From an uncultured Sedimentitalea sp. (GTDB lineage: Bacteria > Pseudomonadota > Alphaproteobacteria > Rhodobacterales > Rhodobacteraceae), in contig CANNGH010000004.1 of NCBI GenBank assembly GCA_947504115.1, forward strand, positions 186,001-250,000: 64,000 bases of DNA, read 5' to 3'. The notes below the pieces were generated by a model. That model was not told the origin of the DNA and ran no database searches. It saw nothing but the letters and a program-made list of their open reading frames with translations. Position numbers and translations under genes: made by a program. Positions 8,136-16,051 of this stretch are shown here, one piece after another. The stretch's first letter is position 1. Each line of letters opens with the position of its first letter.

Positions 8136-8549
8136 ATGAGACTCATGCTTTTGACCGCCCCGCTGCTGCTGATCGGCTGTGACATGCCGAACGGTGTCGA
8201 CTCCTCGCCACCCCCCGAGGGTGAACCGGCCCGTTCCGCCGTGACCTCATCCGACGAATCCGACCAGCCTTCGGGCGATCTTGCGCCGGGTGCCGCGCGT
8301 CGCACCGTCGCCAGCCTGGGCAATCCGGGGCGGGCGGGCCTGTGGCTGGAGACGCCGCTGGTTCAGCAGGAAACACCGGGACGTGTGCGTGTGGTGTCCA
8401 CTGGCGCGAGCGCGGCAGTTACGCTGATTCCCGCACCGGGGCAGGCGACGTCGGGCAGCCGCCTGTCGCTTGCCGCCATGCAGGAACTGGGCACCGCGCC
8501 CGGCGACCTGGTGCAACTCGACGTGACCACGGGCGCGGCGCTGCAATAA
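8136..8549 (+). CDS. Small lipoprotein of unknown function
   Basis: A 137-residue protein with a short lipoprotein signal: MRLMLLTAPLLLIGC, lipobox LLIG|C with Cys15. A Ser/Pro/Glu-rich linker follows, then a compact C-terminal domain (residues ~55-137) containing ASLGNPGRAGLWLETPLV and an SRLSLAAMQELG segment. Rhodobacterales carry similar small lipoproteins that databases often mislabel as D-galactarate dehydratase; nothing enzymatic is visible here. It is transcribed divergently from moaA and was probably the last chromosomal gene before the second element inserted. Confidence 0.65.
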   Translation: MRLMLLTAPLLLIGCDMPNGVDSSPPPEGEPARSAVTSSDESDQPSGDLAPGAARRTVASLGNPGRAGLWLETPLVQQETPGRVRVVSTGASAAVTLIPAPGQATSGSRLSLAAMQELGTAPGDLVQLDVTTGAALQ

Positions 8550-8719
8550 GTGTTGTACCAAAAAGGCCTGTAAGCTGTTGATCGACATTCACGAATGCGT
8601 AGGCGGCTTGAGACGCTTCGATAGGCCAGCGAGAGCTGATTTATTGCTGTATGAGTTCTGTCATAGGGATTTCGTCGCTTAGGTATCTTGCAACAGAAAC
8701 AACAATGTACGAATGGAAG

Positions 8720-8734
8720 TGGCAGCCCGTAGGG
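8720..8734. repeat. Left attachment repeat of the tRNA-Glu element
   Basis: TGGCAGCCCGTAGGG is identical to the last 15 bases of the tRNA-Glu gene (complement) at 16671-16685. Identity stops immediately on both sides, so the core is 15 bp at most. Between the lipoprotein stop at 8549 and this site lie 170 bp with no gene seen. Confidence 0.85.
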
Positions 8735-8829
8735 CAGACACACTGCCGTTCGTCCAGGTTCATGGGTGTTATTTAAGTTATTAAATATAAAACGCTTAAT
8801 GTTGATTGTGCTCTTTTTGTGTCCGTCGA

Positions 8830-8881
8830 TGTTCGCGGAAGTCCGTTGACAGCCCCTAAATTTTAGGGGCAGATTAGGGGC
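8830..8881 (+). promoter_or_regulatory. Integrase-operon promoter with palindromic operator and arm sites
   Basis: A perfect -35 TTGACA lies at 8846-8851. The 19-bp palindrome GCCCCTAAATTTTAGGGGC (8852-8870) fills the spacer, and a further ATTAGGGGC follows at 8873-8881. No good -10 is visible. The TAGGGGC units recur at the right end (16607-16626), so integrase or excisionase may bind them and repress transcription. Just upstream, TGTTCGCGGA (8830-8839) recurs inverted in the alpA leader. From 8735 to 8829 the DNA is AT-rich with no gene. Confidence 0.55.
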
Positions 8882-8903
8882 GGAAGCTGAAAGGAGACAC
8901 ACA

Positions 8904-9143
8904 ATGACATTCCAAAACCAGCGCGCCATGCTTGCTGACGATCCGGGACTGGGGCACGCGCTTGCCTGCATGTTCCATGCGCCCGACAAGGTTCACGCGG
9001 CATGTCCGGTTGAATGGCGTTCGCACACGGCGCTACTGCATACACTAATCGAGGACATGGGCATGACGACCGCAGAGGCGGCGCAGGCCGCGCGCCTGCC
9101 GGAATTGACGGTGGCCCATTACCGCGCAGGCGTTGGAATTTAA
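8904..9143 (+). CDS. Small HTH-like protein upstream of the integrase
   Basis: A 79-residue protein preceded by a strong ribosome-binding site (AAAGGAGA, about 7 nt before ATG). The C-terminal part MGMTTAEAAQAARLPELTVA looks like a helix-turn-helix. The N-terminal part contains two cysteines and several histidines (LACMFHAPDKVHAACPVEW). It ends 10 bp before the integrase start, so the two form an operon under the palindromic promoter. It may be a repressor or excisionase. The family is not recognised. Confidence 0.55.
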   Translation: MTFQNQRAMLADDPGLGHALACMFHAPDKVHAACPVEWRSHTALLHTLIEDMGMTTAEAAQAARLPELTVAHYRAGVGI

Positions 9144-9153
9144 GGGGGCAGAT

Positions 9154-10455
9154 ATGGCAAAGGGTATCAACCGCCTTACGGCGCTGGCGATCAAGAACGC
9201 CAAGCCCAGCACAACGCTTAACGATGGTGGGGGGCTGACGTTGCGCGTCTCTGCGAGTGGCGGCGGGCGTTGGTCCCTGCGCTATAAGCTGCGCGGCCAG
9301 AAGCAGCGTGAAATGGGGCTTGGCCCCTTTCCTGCCGTCAGTCTCGCCTCTGCCCGGCAGGGGGCTGCACGGGCGCGCGTGGCAATTGCAGAGGGGCTGG
9401 ACCCGATCATAGAGGCGGAGCGCGCCGCCGAGGAAAAACGCCAGCGGGAGCAAGCCGAGTCAAACGCGGTCTCGTTTGGCCATTACGCCGACCACATATT
9501 CCTGCCGGGGAAGGTGCAAGAGTTCAGCAGCGCCAAACAGGCGGCGCAGTGGGAACGGACATTTACGGAACATGCTGCCGCGCTGCGCGACAAGCCGCTT
9601 GCGGACGTGACGCGCGACGATGTGCTGACCGTGCTGCGTCCCATATGGGACACGACGCACGACACGGCACGCCGCGTCCGGGGGCGGCTGGAAGCGATGT
9701 TCTCGCACGCGATCCAGAACGGGGCTTATCAGGGGGATAATCCTGCCACATGGCGGCAGTTCAACCATACACTGTCCGCGCAACGGAAACTGACAGACGG
9801 CCACCGGCGCGCCCTGCCATATGACGAAGTGGCGGGCTTCATCGAGGCGCTGCGGACCCGGCAGGGGGGTGCCGTGACCGCGCTCATGGTCGAGTTCATC
9901 GCGCTTGCCGCCTGCCGGATGAGCGAGGCGCGCTTTGCGGTATGGGGCGAGATAGACCGCGCCCGCGCAGTCTGGTCCCTCCCCTCTGCGCGTATGAAGA
10001 TGCGGCGCGGTCACGACACGCCGCTGACAGGTCGCATGGTGGAGATACTGGACACGATGCGCGAACAGCACCGCGCCTTGCACGGACGTGACCCCGGCCC
10101 TACGGACCTGATCTTTGCCAGCGAAAAAGGAGACAGGCCGCTTAGCGAGAACGCGGCAATGATGCTGCTGAAAAGAATGGATTACCGGGATCGCATGACC
10201 GTTCACGGCTTGCGCGCAACCTTTCGGACATGGGCCGGAGAATGCACCGAGCATCCCCGAGAATTGATAGAGGAACAGCTTGCGCACCAGCTTGGCGCGG
10301 TCGAACGTGCCTATGTCCGGGGCAGCACGGTTGAGCGCCGCCGCGCCTTGATGGAGGATTGGAGCGCCTATCTGGATGGCACGGCCCCGGCAGGGGGCGG
10401 GGCAGAGGATGGCAAAGTGGTGGCATTGCGCACGGCTGCGGTGAAAACCGCATGA
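9154..10455 (+). CDS. int: Tyrosine recombinase/integrase (DUF4102 type)
   Basis: A 433-residue integrase that would insert the element at tRNA-Glu. The arm-binding domain includes LNDGGGLTLRVSASGGGRWS. The catalytic domain shows Arg in ACRMSEAR, Lys in ARMKMRRGHD, the His/Arg pair in VHGLRATFRTWA, His in LAHQLG and the nucleophile Tyr in VERAYVRG. The ATG at 9154 with AAGGGGGCAGAT before it is preferred over a TTG at 9133. It is only distantly similar to the integrase of the left element. Three copies of the CCCGGCAGGGGG motif lie inside it, read in two frames. Confidence 0.93.
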   Translation: MAKGINRLTALAIKNAKPSTTLNDGGGLTLRVSASGGGRWSLRYKLRGQKQREMGLGPFPAVSLASARQGAARARVAIAEGLDPIIEAERAAEEKRQREQAESNAVSFGHYADHIFLPGKVQEFSSAKQAAQWERTFTEHAAALRDKPLADVTRDDVLTVLRPIWDTTHDTARRVRGRLEAMFSHAIQNGAYQGDNPATWRQFNHTLSAQRKLTDGHRRALPYDEVAGFIEALRTRQGGAVTALMVEFIALAACRMSEARFAVWGEIDRARAVWSLPSARMKMRRGHDTPLTGRMVEILDTMREQHRALHGRDPGPTDLIFASEKGDRPLSENAAMMLLKRMDYRDRMTVHGLRATFRTWAGECTEHPRELIEEQLAHQLGAVERAYVRGSTVERRRALMEDWSAYLDGTAPAGGGAEDGKVVALRTAAVKTA

Positions 10456-11207
10456 GGGACGACCTCAAGCCCGCGCCCCCCGTGCCGGAGGAACAGCTAC
10501 GCCAGATGCTTTCCGATCTGCTGGCGGAGAGTGACTCCGCCACGGGGGCGCTGAACGAAGATAGCTTCTGGCGCTTTGTGGCGGCGGTAGGACAGGGACG
10601 CGGCATCACCGAACGCTTGCACGCAGAGGGGCTTAAAGCGGCGGATCACGTTCCCACGTCGCCGCGCGTCAGCTTCGAGCGCCGCAAACAAACTTCATAT
10701 CATGCCGGGACTCTGCTGCACCTGCTGCTGGGTATGGGCCGCGTTGCGCAAGAGCAACCCGACCCTGCAAAGCGCGATGGCGCGTCGCTCCTGCCGGGCA
10801 ATTTCAACACAGGCGTCGTGGTGTCTGATCTTTTGGCTATGCAAGAGGGCCACCCCCTCGCCAAGCCCGGCAGGGGGCAATTGCTGGTGCCGCCAAAGGG
10901 CGGTGAAGAAAGTATTCGGATGCACGCGCGCCGCATGCTCGTCGGCGCAGTTCTCTATCGGGCTGCGCGGTTTGGTCTATCAAAGGCGAAGGTGCGCGAT
11001 ACGCTCGACCCTTACTTGGAAAAACCGACTTGGGATAGTTGGCAGAGGGAATTTGGCGGGCCGAAAGGCGAGTTCGCCAAGAGCGTCGCAGCGCAAGCCG
11101 AACATGGCGGGCCTTCCATGTTCGACGTGCCCGATGAACGCCTGACCCACCTTTTGCAGATAGCGTTGAGCGGACCCGGCAGGGGGGCTGATTATAGCAT
11201 CAGATAA
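10452..11207 (+). CDS. Unknown protein coupled to the integrase
   Basis: A 251-residue protein, not recognised. The ATG at 10452 overlaps the integrase stop (ATGA), so translation is coupled. The N-terminal half is acidic and helical (PEEQLRQMLSDLLAESDS). The middle carries a GTLLHLLLGMGRVAQE segment, and the C-terminal half has an Arg-rich helix RMHARRMLVGAVLYRAARFG. No signal peptide or membrane segment is seen. It contains two in-frame PGRG motif copies. The parallel with the left element, which also has an unknown gene overlapping the integrase stop, is notable. Confidence 0.6.
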   Translation: MRDDLKPAPPVPEEQLRQMLSDLLAESDSATGALNEDSFWRFVAAVGQGRGITERLHAEGLKAADHVPTSPRVSFERRKQTSYHAGTLLHLLLGMGRVAQEQPDPAKRDGASLLPGNFNTGVVVSDLLAMQEGHPLAKPGRGQLLVPPKGGEESIRMHARRMLVGAVLYRAARFGLSKAKVRDTLDPYLEKPTWDSWQREFGGPKGEFAKSVAAQAEHGGPSMFDVPDERLTHLLQIALSGPGRGADYSIR

Positions 11208-11233
11208 TCGCGTTTATCTCATGCCGCATTGCG

Positions 11234-11271
11234 TCCGTGAAAGTTCGAGGGTGTCCGCGAACATTCACGGA
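11234..11271 (+). promoter_or_regulatory. Inverted repeat in the alpA leader, overlapping the ribosome-binding site
   Basis: TCCGTGAAAGTTCG (11234-11247) faces CGAACATTCACGGA (11258-11271), an almost perfect 14-bp inverted repeat with a 10-bp centre. Its right arm runs into the GGAGGAAG ribosome-binding site of alpA. It may be a repressor operator, or an RNA hairpin that hides the site. The inverse of TGTTCGCGGA, found at 8830, occurs within it at 11254-11263. Confidence 0.55.
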
Positions 11272-11280
11272 GGAAGTCCT

Positions 11281-11508
11281 ATGCACACAATCCCGAACAA
11301 CCTCACGGAAACAGACCGTCTGCTACGCCTGCCGGAAGTGATGCACCTGACGGGCCTTGGCCGCACGAAACTCTACGAAGCCATGCGGACCCCTGCCGGG
11401 CAGGGTGGTTTCCCGCGTCCGATCAAGCTGCGCCGCCTTTCGGCATGGCCGGAAAGCGAGGTTCGCGCGTGGATCGAAGCGCGCAAGCGCGAACGCAACG
11501 CCGCCTGA
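11281..11508 (+). CDS. alpA: AlpA-family regulator
   Basis: A 75-residue HTH_17/AlpA protein: LLRLPEVMHLTGLGRTKLYE is the DNA-binding helix-turn-helix, followed by GGFPRPIKL.. and the WPESEVRAWIEARKRER tail typical of the family. In satellites AlpA activates integrase or replication genes. The ATG at 11281 has GGAGGAAG six bases upstream, overlapped by an inverted repeat. It is followed by the replication gene after a 77-bp gap containing a hairpin. It is distinct in sequence from the AlpA of the left element. Confidence 0.85.
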   Translation: MHTIPNNLTETDRLLRLPEVMHLTGLGRTKLYEAMRTPAGQGGFPRPIKLRRLSAWPESEVRAWIEARKRERNAA

Positions 11509-11538
11509 ACCCCACACCCCACAATAGAGAAACGAAAA

Positions 11539-11569
11539 GGACCGCCGCCCCGGCACGGGCAAGCGGTCC
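11539..11569 (+). promoter_or_regulatory. Hairpin before the primase-helicase gene
   Basis: GGACCGC (11539-11545) pairs with GCGGTCC (11563-11569) across a 17-base GC-rich loop. It ends 16 bases before the ATG at 11586, just ahead of a TGAAAGG ribosome-binding site. No T-run follows, so it is more likely a translational or attenuation element than a terminator. Confidence 0.35.
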
Positions 11570-11585
11570 CTGAAAGGTTATCATC

Positions 11586-14093
11586 ATGCTCGATATTTTT
11601 ACCAAGACAGAACCGACAAATCAACCTGACGATGCGAACAAGGAGTGGCTGGACCTTCTGGAAAGCGCAAAGGACGCTGACCTGCTGGACGAGAAAAGCG
11701 CAATAGAAATCAACGCCCGCACAGCGATGGGTCTGTTGGACGCTGACGCATTGGTCAGCGAAATCCAAAGCGCGCTGGCGCGTGGCCCCTCTGCGGATAT
11801 GGCGCTGGACGCAATCGCTCCTTTGTTCGACACAGGGGACGTGGTGGAGTTGCGCGCCCTTGACCCGGCAGGGCGAGGCGCAGAGGCGTTCAACGGGCGC
11901 TGGGACAGCGACCGCAAAGCCTTGGCCGCGTTCATCCAGCGCCACATGGGGCGCAAGAACATCTATTTCGGCGCAAACCCGCGCAAGGCGGAAATGGCGG
12001 GGGAGGCGCGTCCGGCCAAAGCTGCGGACGTGGAGACGCGGCGGGCGGTTGTCCTGGACTTCGACAGAAAGGACGCACCGAACGCGGATGCGGACTGGAC
12101 CCGGACGCTGGACGCGCTGCGGGAGCAAGGTCCGGCGCTGGTGCTTAACAGCGGCAACGGGCACCACGTCTGGATGCGTTGTGATGCTGCGGACGCAGCG
12201 GACACGTCCGCAGCAAAAGGGGCGATGAAGCGTATCGGCGCGGACGACATGAGCGACCCGGCGCGCATCGCGCGCTTGCCCTATACGGTGAATTTGCCCA
12301 CCACAGAGAAGCGCAGGCGCGGCAACGTGCTTTGTCTGGCCCTGCCGGAGCGTGCCGAAATCGCCCGCCCCGCCGCGCCGCGTCCGCTGGGCGAGGTTTG
12401 CCGGTCTGTTGCGAGCATCGCCCAGACGTTGGGCCTTCCCGGCAGGGGGGATGGCGGTGCTGGCGCAGCAACGGGTGGCGCCGACCACTACGGCCCCACC
12501 GGCGAGCGCAAGACCGGCCAGCCCGCGCCCAGCGCGGACCTTCTGCGGCTGGCGCTGGAACATTTGCCGAATGACGGCCCGTTCGACGACCGCGCCGATT
12601 GGATGGACGTTTGCCATGCCGTGAAGGGTGCCAGCTTGGCCGCAGGCATCGAGCCGGAGGGGCGCGACGCGTGGCTGGAATGGTGCGCGCGCTGGCAAGG
12701 CGGCGACCCTGCGCACGATGCAGAGACTTGGGACGGCATTGGTGAGCCTCACACGGGCTGGGGGACGCTCATGCAGGCGTTGGAACGCGAGAACCCGGCA
12801 GGGCGCAGCGCGGTGATGGCGGCAGAGGCGCGGCGGGCGTTCGCGGTGGAGGCAGAGGCGAACCGGGCGGCTCTTTCCGCCGCCGCGATCCAGCCCGTTC
12901 CACTCTTCGATCCGGGGCAGCTTGAACCGCGCCAATGGCTTTATGGGCGCAGCTATATCCGTGCCTATGTCGGGCTGCTGGTAGCGCCGGGCGGTGTGGG
13001 CAAGTCCGCGCTGGCGATGGCGGAGGCGGTCGCGATGGCAAGCGGACGCGAGTTGCTGGACGGCGATAAGCCACACCGCCCGTTGAATGTCCTTTACCAC
13101 AACGGCGAGGACGGCGAAGGCGAACAGCGGCGGCGGCTGGCCGCTGCGATGAAACACCACGGCGTCAATCACGCGGAGTTGGGCGACCGCCTTTTCCTCA
13201 CGTCCGGGCGCGACGTGCCGATCCGGCTGGCGCGTTCGGGCGCGGGGGGCGCGGCAGAGATTGTGCCCGGCATCGTGGATTGGTTCGTGGACACGGCACG
13301 GGCGCTTGATCTGGACCTGATCGTGCTGGACCCCATCGGAGCCTTGCACGGCCTACAGGAAAACGCGAACGACGAAATCAACCTGCTGTTGGGTGCGCTG
13401 CGCGATATTGCTGAACGGGCGGGGGTGGCAATCCTTTTGGTTCACCACACCAGCAAGGCGGCTGCGACAGACATGACAGGTGCGGGAGCGGCAGCATCGC
13501 GCGGCGCGTCCGCGCTCGTGGACGGTGCGCGCGTTGTCCGTCAGCTTGCGACAATGAGTGAAAAGGAGGCTTTGAAATTCCGCATCCCCCCGGATGAACG
13601 GCGGCAGTATATCCGCGTGGACAACGGCAAGGCTAACCTCGCCCCGGCAGAGGGGGCGCGTTGGTTGCGGTTGGTGAACGTGCCGCTGAACAACCGGACG
13701 CAGGAATATCCTGACGGTGATCATGTCCAGACGGTCGAGCACTGGACGCTCCCGGCAGAGGGGCAGACGGGCGTGACCCCGGCGCAGGCTGCGGACATTC
13801 AAGCCGCGTTGGACGGGGCAGGGCCGGACGAACGCCGGGCAGACCGCCGCGCGGACGGCTGGGCTGGCTACCTCATTGCGGACGTGCTTGGACTTGGCAT
13901 CGGCGCGCCGGGGGGCAAGGCCGCTGACAGGTCGCCCGAAGAACATTTCGCCCGAAATGAAGTCACCGCAATTCTGCATGAGGGTGTGCGGGATGGTTGG
14001 TTGCGGCGGCAGGATGAAAAATGCAGCGACCGCAAGACGCGACCCTGCATCGTTGCAGGCGAACCAGTGGACGCCGGAACGTCAGATGCGTGA
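11586..14093 (+). CDS. Primase-polymerase/PriCT/RecA-like helicase fusion (satellite replication protein)
   Basis: An 835-residue replication protein. Residues ~85-250 resemble a RepB-like archaeo-eukaryotic primase: the acidic pair VVLDFDRKD (D158, D160) and NSGNGHHVW (188-196), the usual site of the catalytic histidine. Residues ~318-400 fit a PriCT-2 linker (DDRADWMDVCHAVKG). Residues ~445-700 form a RepA-like hexameric helicase with Walker A GGVGKS (469-474), Walker B LIVLDPI (578-584) and LVHHTSK (618-624). The C-terminal ~120 residues are unassigned. It would prime and unwind DNA at the iteron cluster that follows. P4 alpha protein has a comparable arrangement but a different primase order. 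Confidence 0.85.
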   Translation: MLDIFTKTEPTNQPDDANKEWLDLLESAKDADLLDEKSAIEINARTAMGLLDADALVSEIQSALARGPSADMALDAIAPLFDTGDVVELRALDPAGRGAEAFNGRWDSDRKALAAFIQRHMGRKNIYFGANPRKAEMAGEARPAKAADVETRRAVVLDFDRKDAPNADADWTRTLDALREQGPALVLNSGNGHHVWMRCDAADAADTSAAKGAMKRIGADDMSDPARIARLPYTVNLPTTEKRRRGNVLCLALPERAEIARPAAPRPLGEVCRSVASIAQTLGLPGRGDGGAGAATGGADHYGPTGERKTGQPAPSADLLRLALEHLPNDGPFDDRADWMDVCHAVKGASLAAGIEPEGRDAWLEWCARWQGGDPAHDAETWDGIGEPHTGWGTLMQALERENPAGRSAVMAAEARRAFAVEAEANRAALSAAAIQPVPLFDPGQLEPRQWLYGRSYIRAYVGLLVAPGGVGKSALAMAEAVAMASGRELLDGDKPHRPLNVLYHNGEDGEGEQRRRLAAAMKHHGVNHAELGDRLFLTSGRDVPIRLARSGAGGAAEIVPGIVDWFVDTARALDLDLIVLDPIGALHGLQENANDEINLLLGALRDIAERAGVAILLVHHTSKAAATDMTGAGAAASRGASALVDGARVVRQLATMSEKEALKFRIPPDERRQYIRVDNGKANLAPAEGARWLRLVNVPLNNRTQEYPDGDHVQTVEHWTLPAEGQTGVTPAQAADIQAALDGAGPDERRADRRADGWAGYLIADVLGLGIGAPGGKAADRSPEEHFARNEVTAILHEGVRDGWLRRQDEKCSDRKTRPCIVAGEPVDAGTSDA

Positions 14094-14142
14094 CCGCCAC
14101 CGGGAGTTGGTTTTGACCCCCGGCAGGGGGCATCTTGGCAGT

Positions 14143-14350
14143 TGCGCCAGTTGAAGCGGACTGGCGCACTGACTGGCGCAACTGTCACAAACCCACATGA
14201 GCGCAGGCTTTCGCCGCCCAAGGGCGAAGCCCTGCGCCAGTGGAGTTTTCCCTTAGGCGGCGACTGTCACTGGCGCAGGTTTTTGGAGGCATTTTTACAA
14301 GCCCCCCTGCCGGGATGAAATTCCGCCGGACTGGCGCACTGACTGGCGCA
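14143..14350. repeat. Seven ACTGGCGCA iterons, candidate replication origin
   Basis: ACTGGCGCA occurs at 14160, 14172, 14269, 14330 and 14342 on the plus strand, and as TGCGCCAGT at 14143 and 14233. The pairs at 14160/14172 and 14330/14342 belong to an exact 24-bp duplication (14158-14181 and 14328-14351) with 12-bp internal spacing. T-rich stretches lie between them (14280-14298). The 343-bp gap 14094-14436 holds no convincing gene. It directly follows the primase-helicase gene, as origins of satellites often do, and contains two copies of the dispersed 12-bp motif. Confidence 0.8.
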
Positions 14351-14436
14351 AACGGGCGCAGAAAGAGAGGTTTGAACGGGCTGCTTTATCGGGTCGGCAA
14401 TTCTGCCGCCCCGCACACACTGAAAGGAAATGGATA

Positions 14437-14841
14437 ATGCAACATGACGGACAACACCCTTGGTTGAGGGAAGCATACCACTGGTTCGATGAACACCCGG
14501 AACGCGAGTTCCGCCGTGCGCGGATGCCATTGTTGCAATTGCCTGCTATCGCTGCGGCAGGGGTGTTTGTCGGCTGCGCGGGGCACGCATCGGTGCCATG
14601 CATCATCCGCCGCGCCGACCCGGCCAGTGGACGGGATAAACTGGGCGTCTATCTTATCGACGGGGCAGCGCCGCCGCGTTTCCCCTCTGCCGGAGCCGAA
14701 GAACATTTCTGCGAAACCGTTTGGGGCTTGGCGCATTCGGCAGAACAGGGAGGCGTTTCGCTGGTGGCCCTCATGACGGACCCGGCGAAGCTGGCAAGCG
14801 CCGCTGCAACACCCCTGCCGGTGCGTGCGCGTCAGCCCTGA
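14437..14841 (+). CDS. Unknown protein following the candidate origin
   Basis: A 134-residue protein with a clear ribosome-binding site (AAAGGAAA, about 7 nt before ATG). The N-terminal third is rich in Trp, His and charged residues (HPWLREAYHWFDEHPEREFR). The middle has LLQLPAIAAAGVFVGCAG, a hydrophobic stretch too short to be a confident membrane helix, then CIIRRAD. It is not recognised. It is the last plus-strand gene before a convergent gene and follows the iteron cluster. Confidence 0.55.
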   Translation: MQHDGQHPWLREAYHWFDEHPEREFRRARMPLLQLPAIAAAGVFVGCAGHASVPCIIRRADPASGRDKLGVYLIDGAAPPRFPSAGAEEHFCETVWGLAHSAEQGGVSLVALMTDPAKLASAAATPLPVRARQP

Positions 14842-14855
14842 CCCTTCTGCACCCC

Positions 14856-14888
14856 CTCTGCGCCTATGGCCTTCACGGGGGCGCAGAG
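14856..14888. terminator. Hairpin between convergent genes
   Basis: CTCTGCGCC (14856-14864) pairs with GGCGCAGAG (14880-14888), a perfect 9-bp stem with a 15-base loop. It lies just after the stop at 14841 and before the convergent gene ending at 14983. There is no T-run, so it may act as a weak or Rho-assisted terminator. Confidence 0.4.
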
Positions 14889-14982
14889 AAGCACACACAA
14901 GCACGTAGCCTCAAGGCCGGTGGGGGGGGGTGAAGAATAGCACAGAAGGGCACCCGGCAGGCCACACAGAGTCTGTGAGAGC

Positions 14983-15987
14983 CTATCGCACCTGCACAGC
15001 CCCCACGAAGGCCAGCCACCGGTGACGCGCCGCCACATCGTCCGGGCGCGTCAGCATATTCCGCAGCGCCCGCAGGACGGCCAATTGCTTCTCCTCGCCC
15101 GGCAGTGCCGCCATGATCGGTTCCAGCACCCCGACGTTTTCACGATAAACCCGCATGAGGTCCGCAAACTCGACCGCGTCCGCTGGCTGGGTTTGGGGCC
15201 GACCGCGCCGCCCGTAGCCTTTCCCGCGCTGAACCTTTGGCGCACGCGGCCTGTCCGGCAGTGCGCGGCGCGAACCCCCTCTGCAATTCTCGCCCTCGCC
15301 ACGTCCGCTGTCCGCGTCCGGCGTCCACGTCCGGGGCGCGATTGTAGGTATTTGCAGAGGGGCTTGCGGCGTTTCCGGTGTTTCAGGACGCGGCCGGGCG
15401 TCCGCAACGCGTTGGGGCAAATCCTGACGCAGCGCCTTGAGCCATGACTTGGCATCCTGCCGGTCGATCTGCATCCGCCTGTAGCGCCAGCGCAGCCAAT
15501 CCAGCACTGCAGGGGGCAGCGCGTCCACGTCCACCGCGCCCAGCGCGTCCTGAAAGCGGCGTTCGTGCCTGCCGAGGTCGATGGTGTTACCCGGCAGCCA
15601 AGGGTTTTTCTTCCACTGGTCGCCCAGCCGGTTGGCAGCGCGTCGCGCCTCTGCGCGGTTCCACGTTTCGGCGCTGATCTGGCCCGCTTCAAATGCACGC
15701 TTTTGGCGGTCACGAAACGCCCGCGCCGCTTTCGGCCCTGCGTGGCTCAAGCAGCGGCCTTTCCCTTCACGAATTGGCAGGTTCGGGCACGGCGCACCGG
15801 TGCGCAGGCGTGCCCCGCAGATGGCCGTGCCGGGGGTGCCCCTTCTGTAAGGCCGGGCAGCGTCTCGAAACGCTATCTCGTGTTCCTTGGATTTAAAGCC
15901 GGGTGTTATCGACATAGGTTTGTGACAATCCAGACAATGACCTTCATGGGTTGTGATTGTATAACATAAGTCTTGTTGTCTCGACAC
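14983..15987 (-). CDS. HGGxSTS-type zinc-motif protein
   Basis: A 334-residue, highly basic protein. Near the N-terminus it has CGARLRTGAPC (C58, C67) and GKGRCLSHAG (C79, H82), the zinc-knuckle pattern of the HGGxSTS family found in alphaproteobacterial phages and islands. A further CLDCH lies at residues 18-22. A Trp/Arg-rich helical region follows (WLRWRYRRMQIDRQDAKSWL), then a Pro/Arg-rich linker and a helical C-terminus. The start is uncertain: a GTG at 15987 or an ATG at 15915, neither with a good ribosome-binding site. It faces opposite to the other element genes. Its role is unknown; it could bind nucleic acid. Confidence 0.6.
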   Translation of the reverse strand: MSRQQDLCYTITTHEGHCLDCHKPMSITPGFKSKEHEIAFRDAARPYRRGTPGTAICGARLRTGAPCPNLPIREGKGRCLSHAGPKAARAFRDRQKRAFEAGQISAETWNRAEARRAANRLGDQWKKNPWLPGNTIDLGRHERRFQDALGAVDVDALPPAVLDWLRWRYRRMQIDRQDAKSWLKALRQDLPQRVADARPRPETPETPQAPLQIPTIAPRTWTPDADSGRGEGENCRGGSRRALPDRPRAPKVQRGKGYGRRGRPQTQPADAVEFADLMRVYRENVGVLEPIMAALPGEEKQLAVLRALRNMLTRPDDVAARHRWLAFVGAVQVR

Positions 15988-16051
15988 CGAGTTGTGTTCA
16001 AGCCAAAGTTTATGGTGCAGATTTCGAGATTGCGTAAGGAGATTGGCTTTG

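Larger units (their letters stand above)
9353..14314. repeat. Dispersed 12-bp motif CCCGGCAGGGGG (8 exact copies)
   Basis: Plus-strand copies start at 9353, 9857, 10386, 10866, 11175, 12438 and 14119. An inverted copy occupies 14301-14314. Near copies include 11390 (inverted), 11864, 12794, 14813 (inverted), 16540 (inverted, one base off) and 16569. Within genes the motif is read as RQG, PAGG or PGRG depending on frame, so it is conserved as DNA. I found no exact copy by eye elsewhere in the window; the closest are CCGGCAGGGGC at 25893 and CCCGGCAGGAGG near 58412. Confidence 0.8.

Noticed and set aside
8720-8734. Possible second tRNA-Glu gene
   Set aside because: Only the last 15 bases match; no cloverleaf can form. 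It is the attachment repeat.
11373-13349. 658-codon open frame on the minus strand opposite the primase-helicase
   Set aside because: It is a mirror frame caused by high GC at third positions. Its composition is Arg/His/Pro-rich with no motif, and the plus strand carries clear Walker and primase motifs.
14240-14437. 65-codon open frame in the iteron region
   Set aside because: Its sequence is made largely of the iteron and motif repeats, with no ribosome-binding site. An origin explains the region better.
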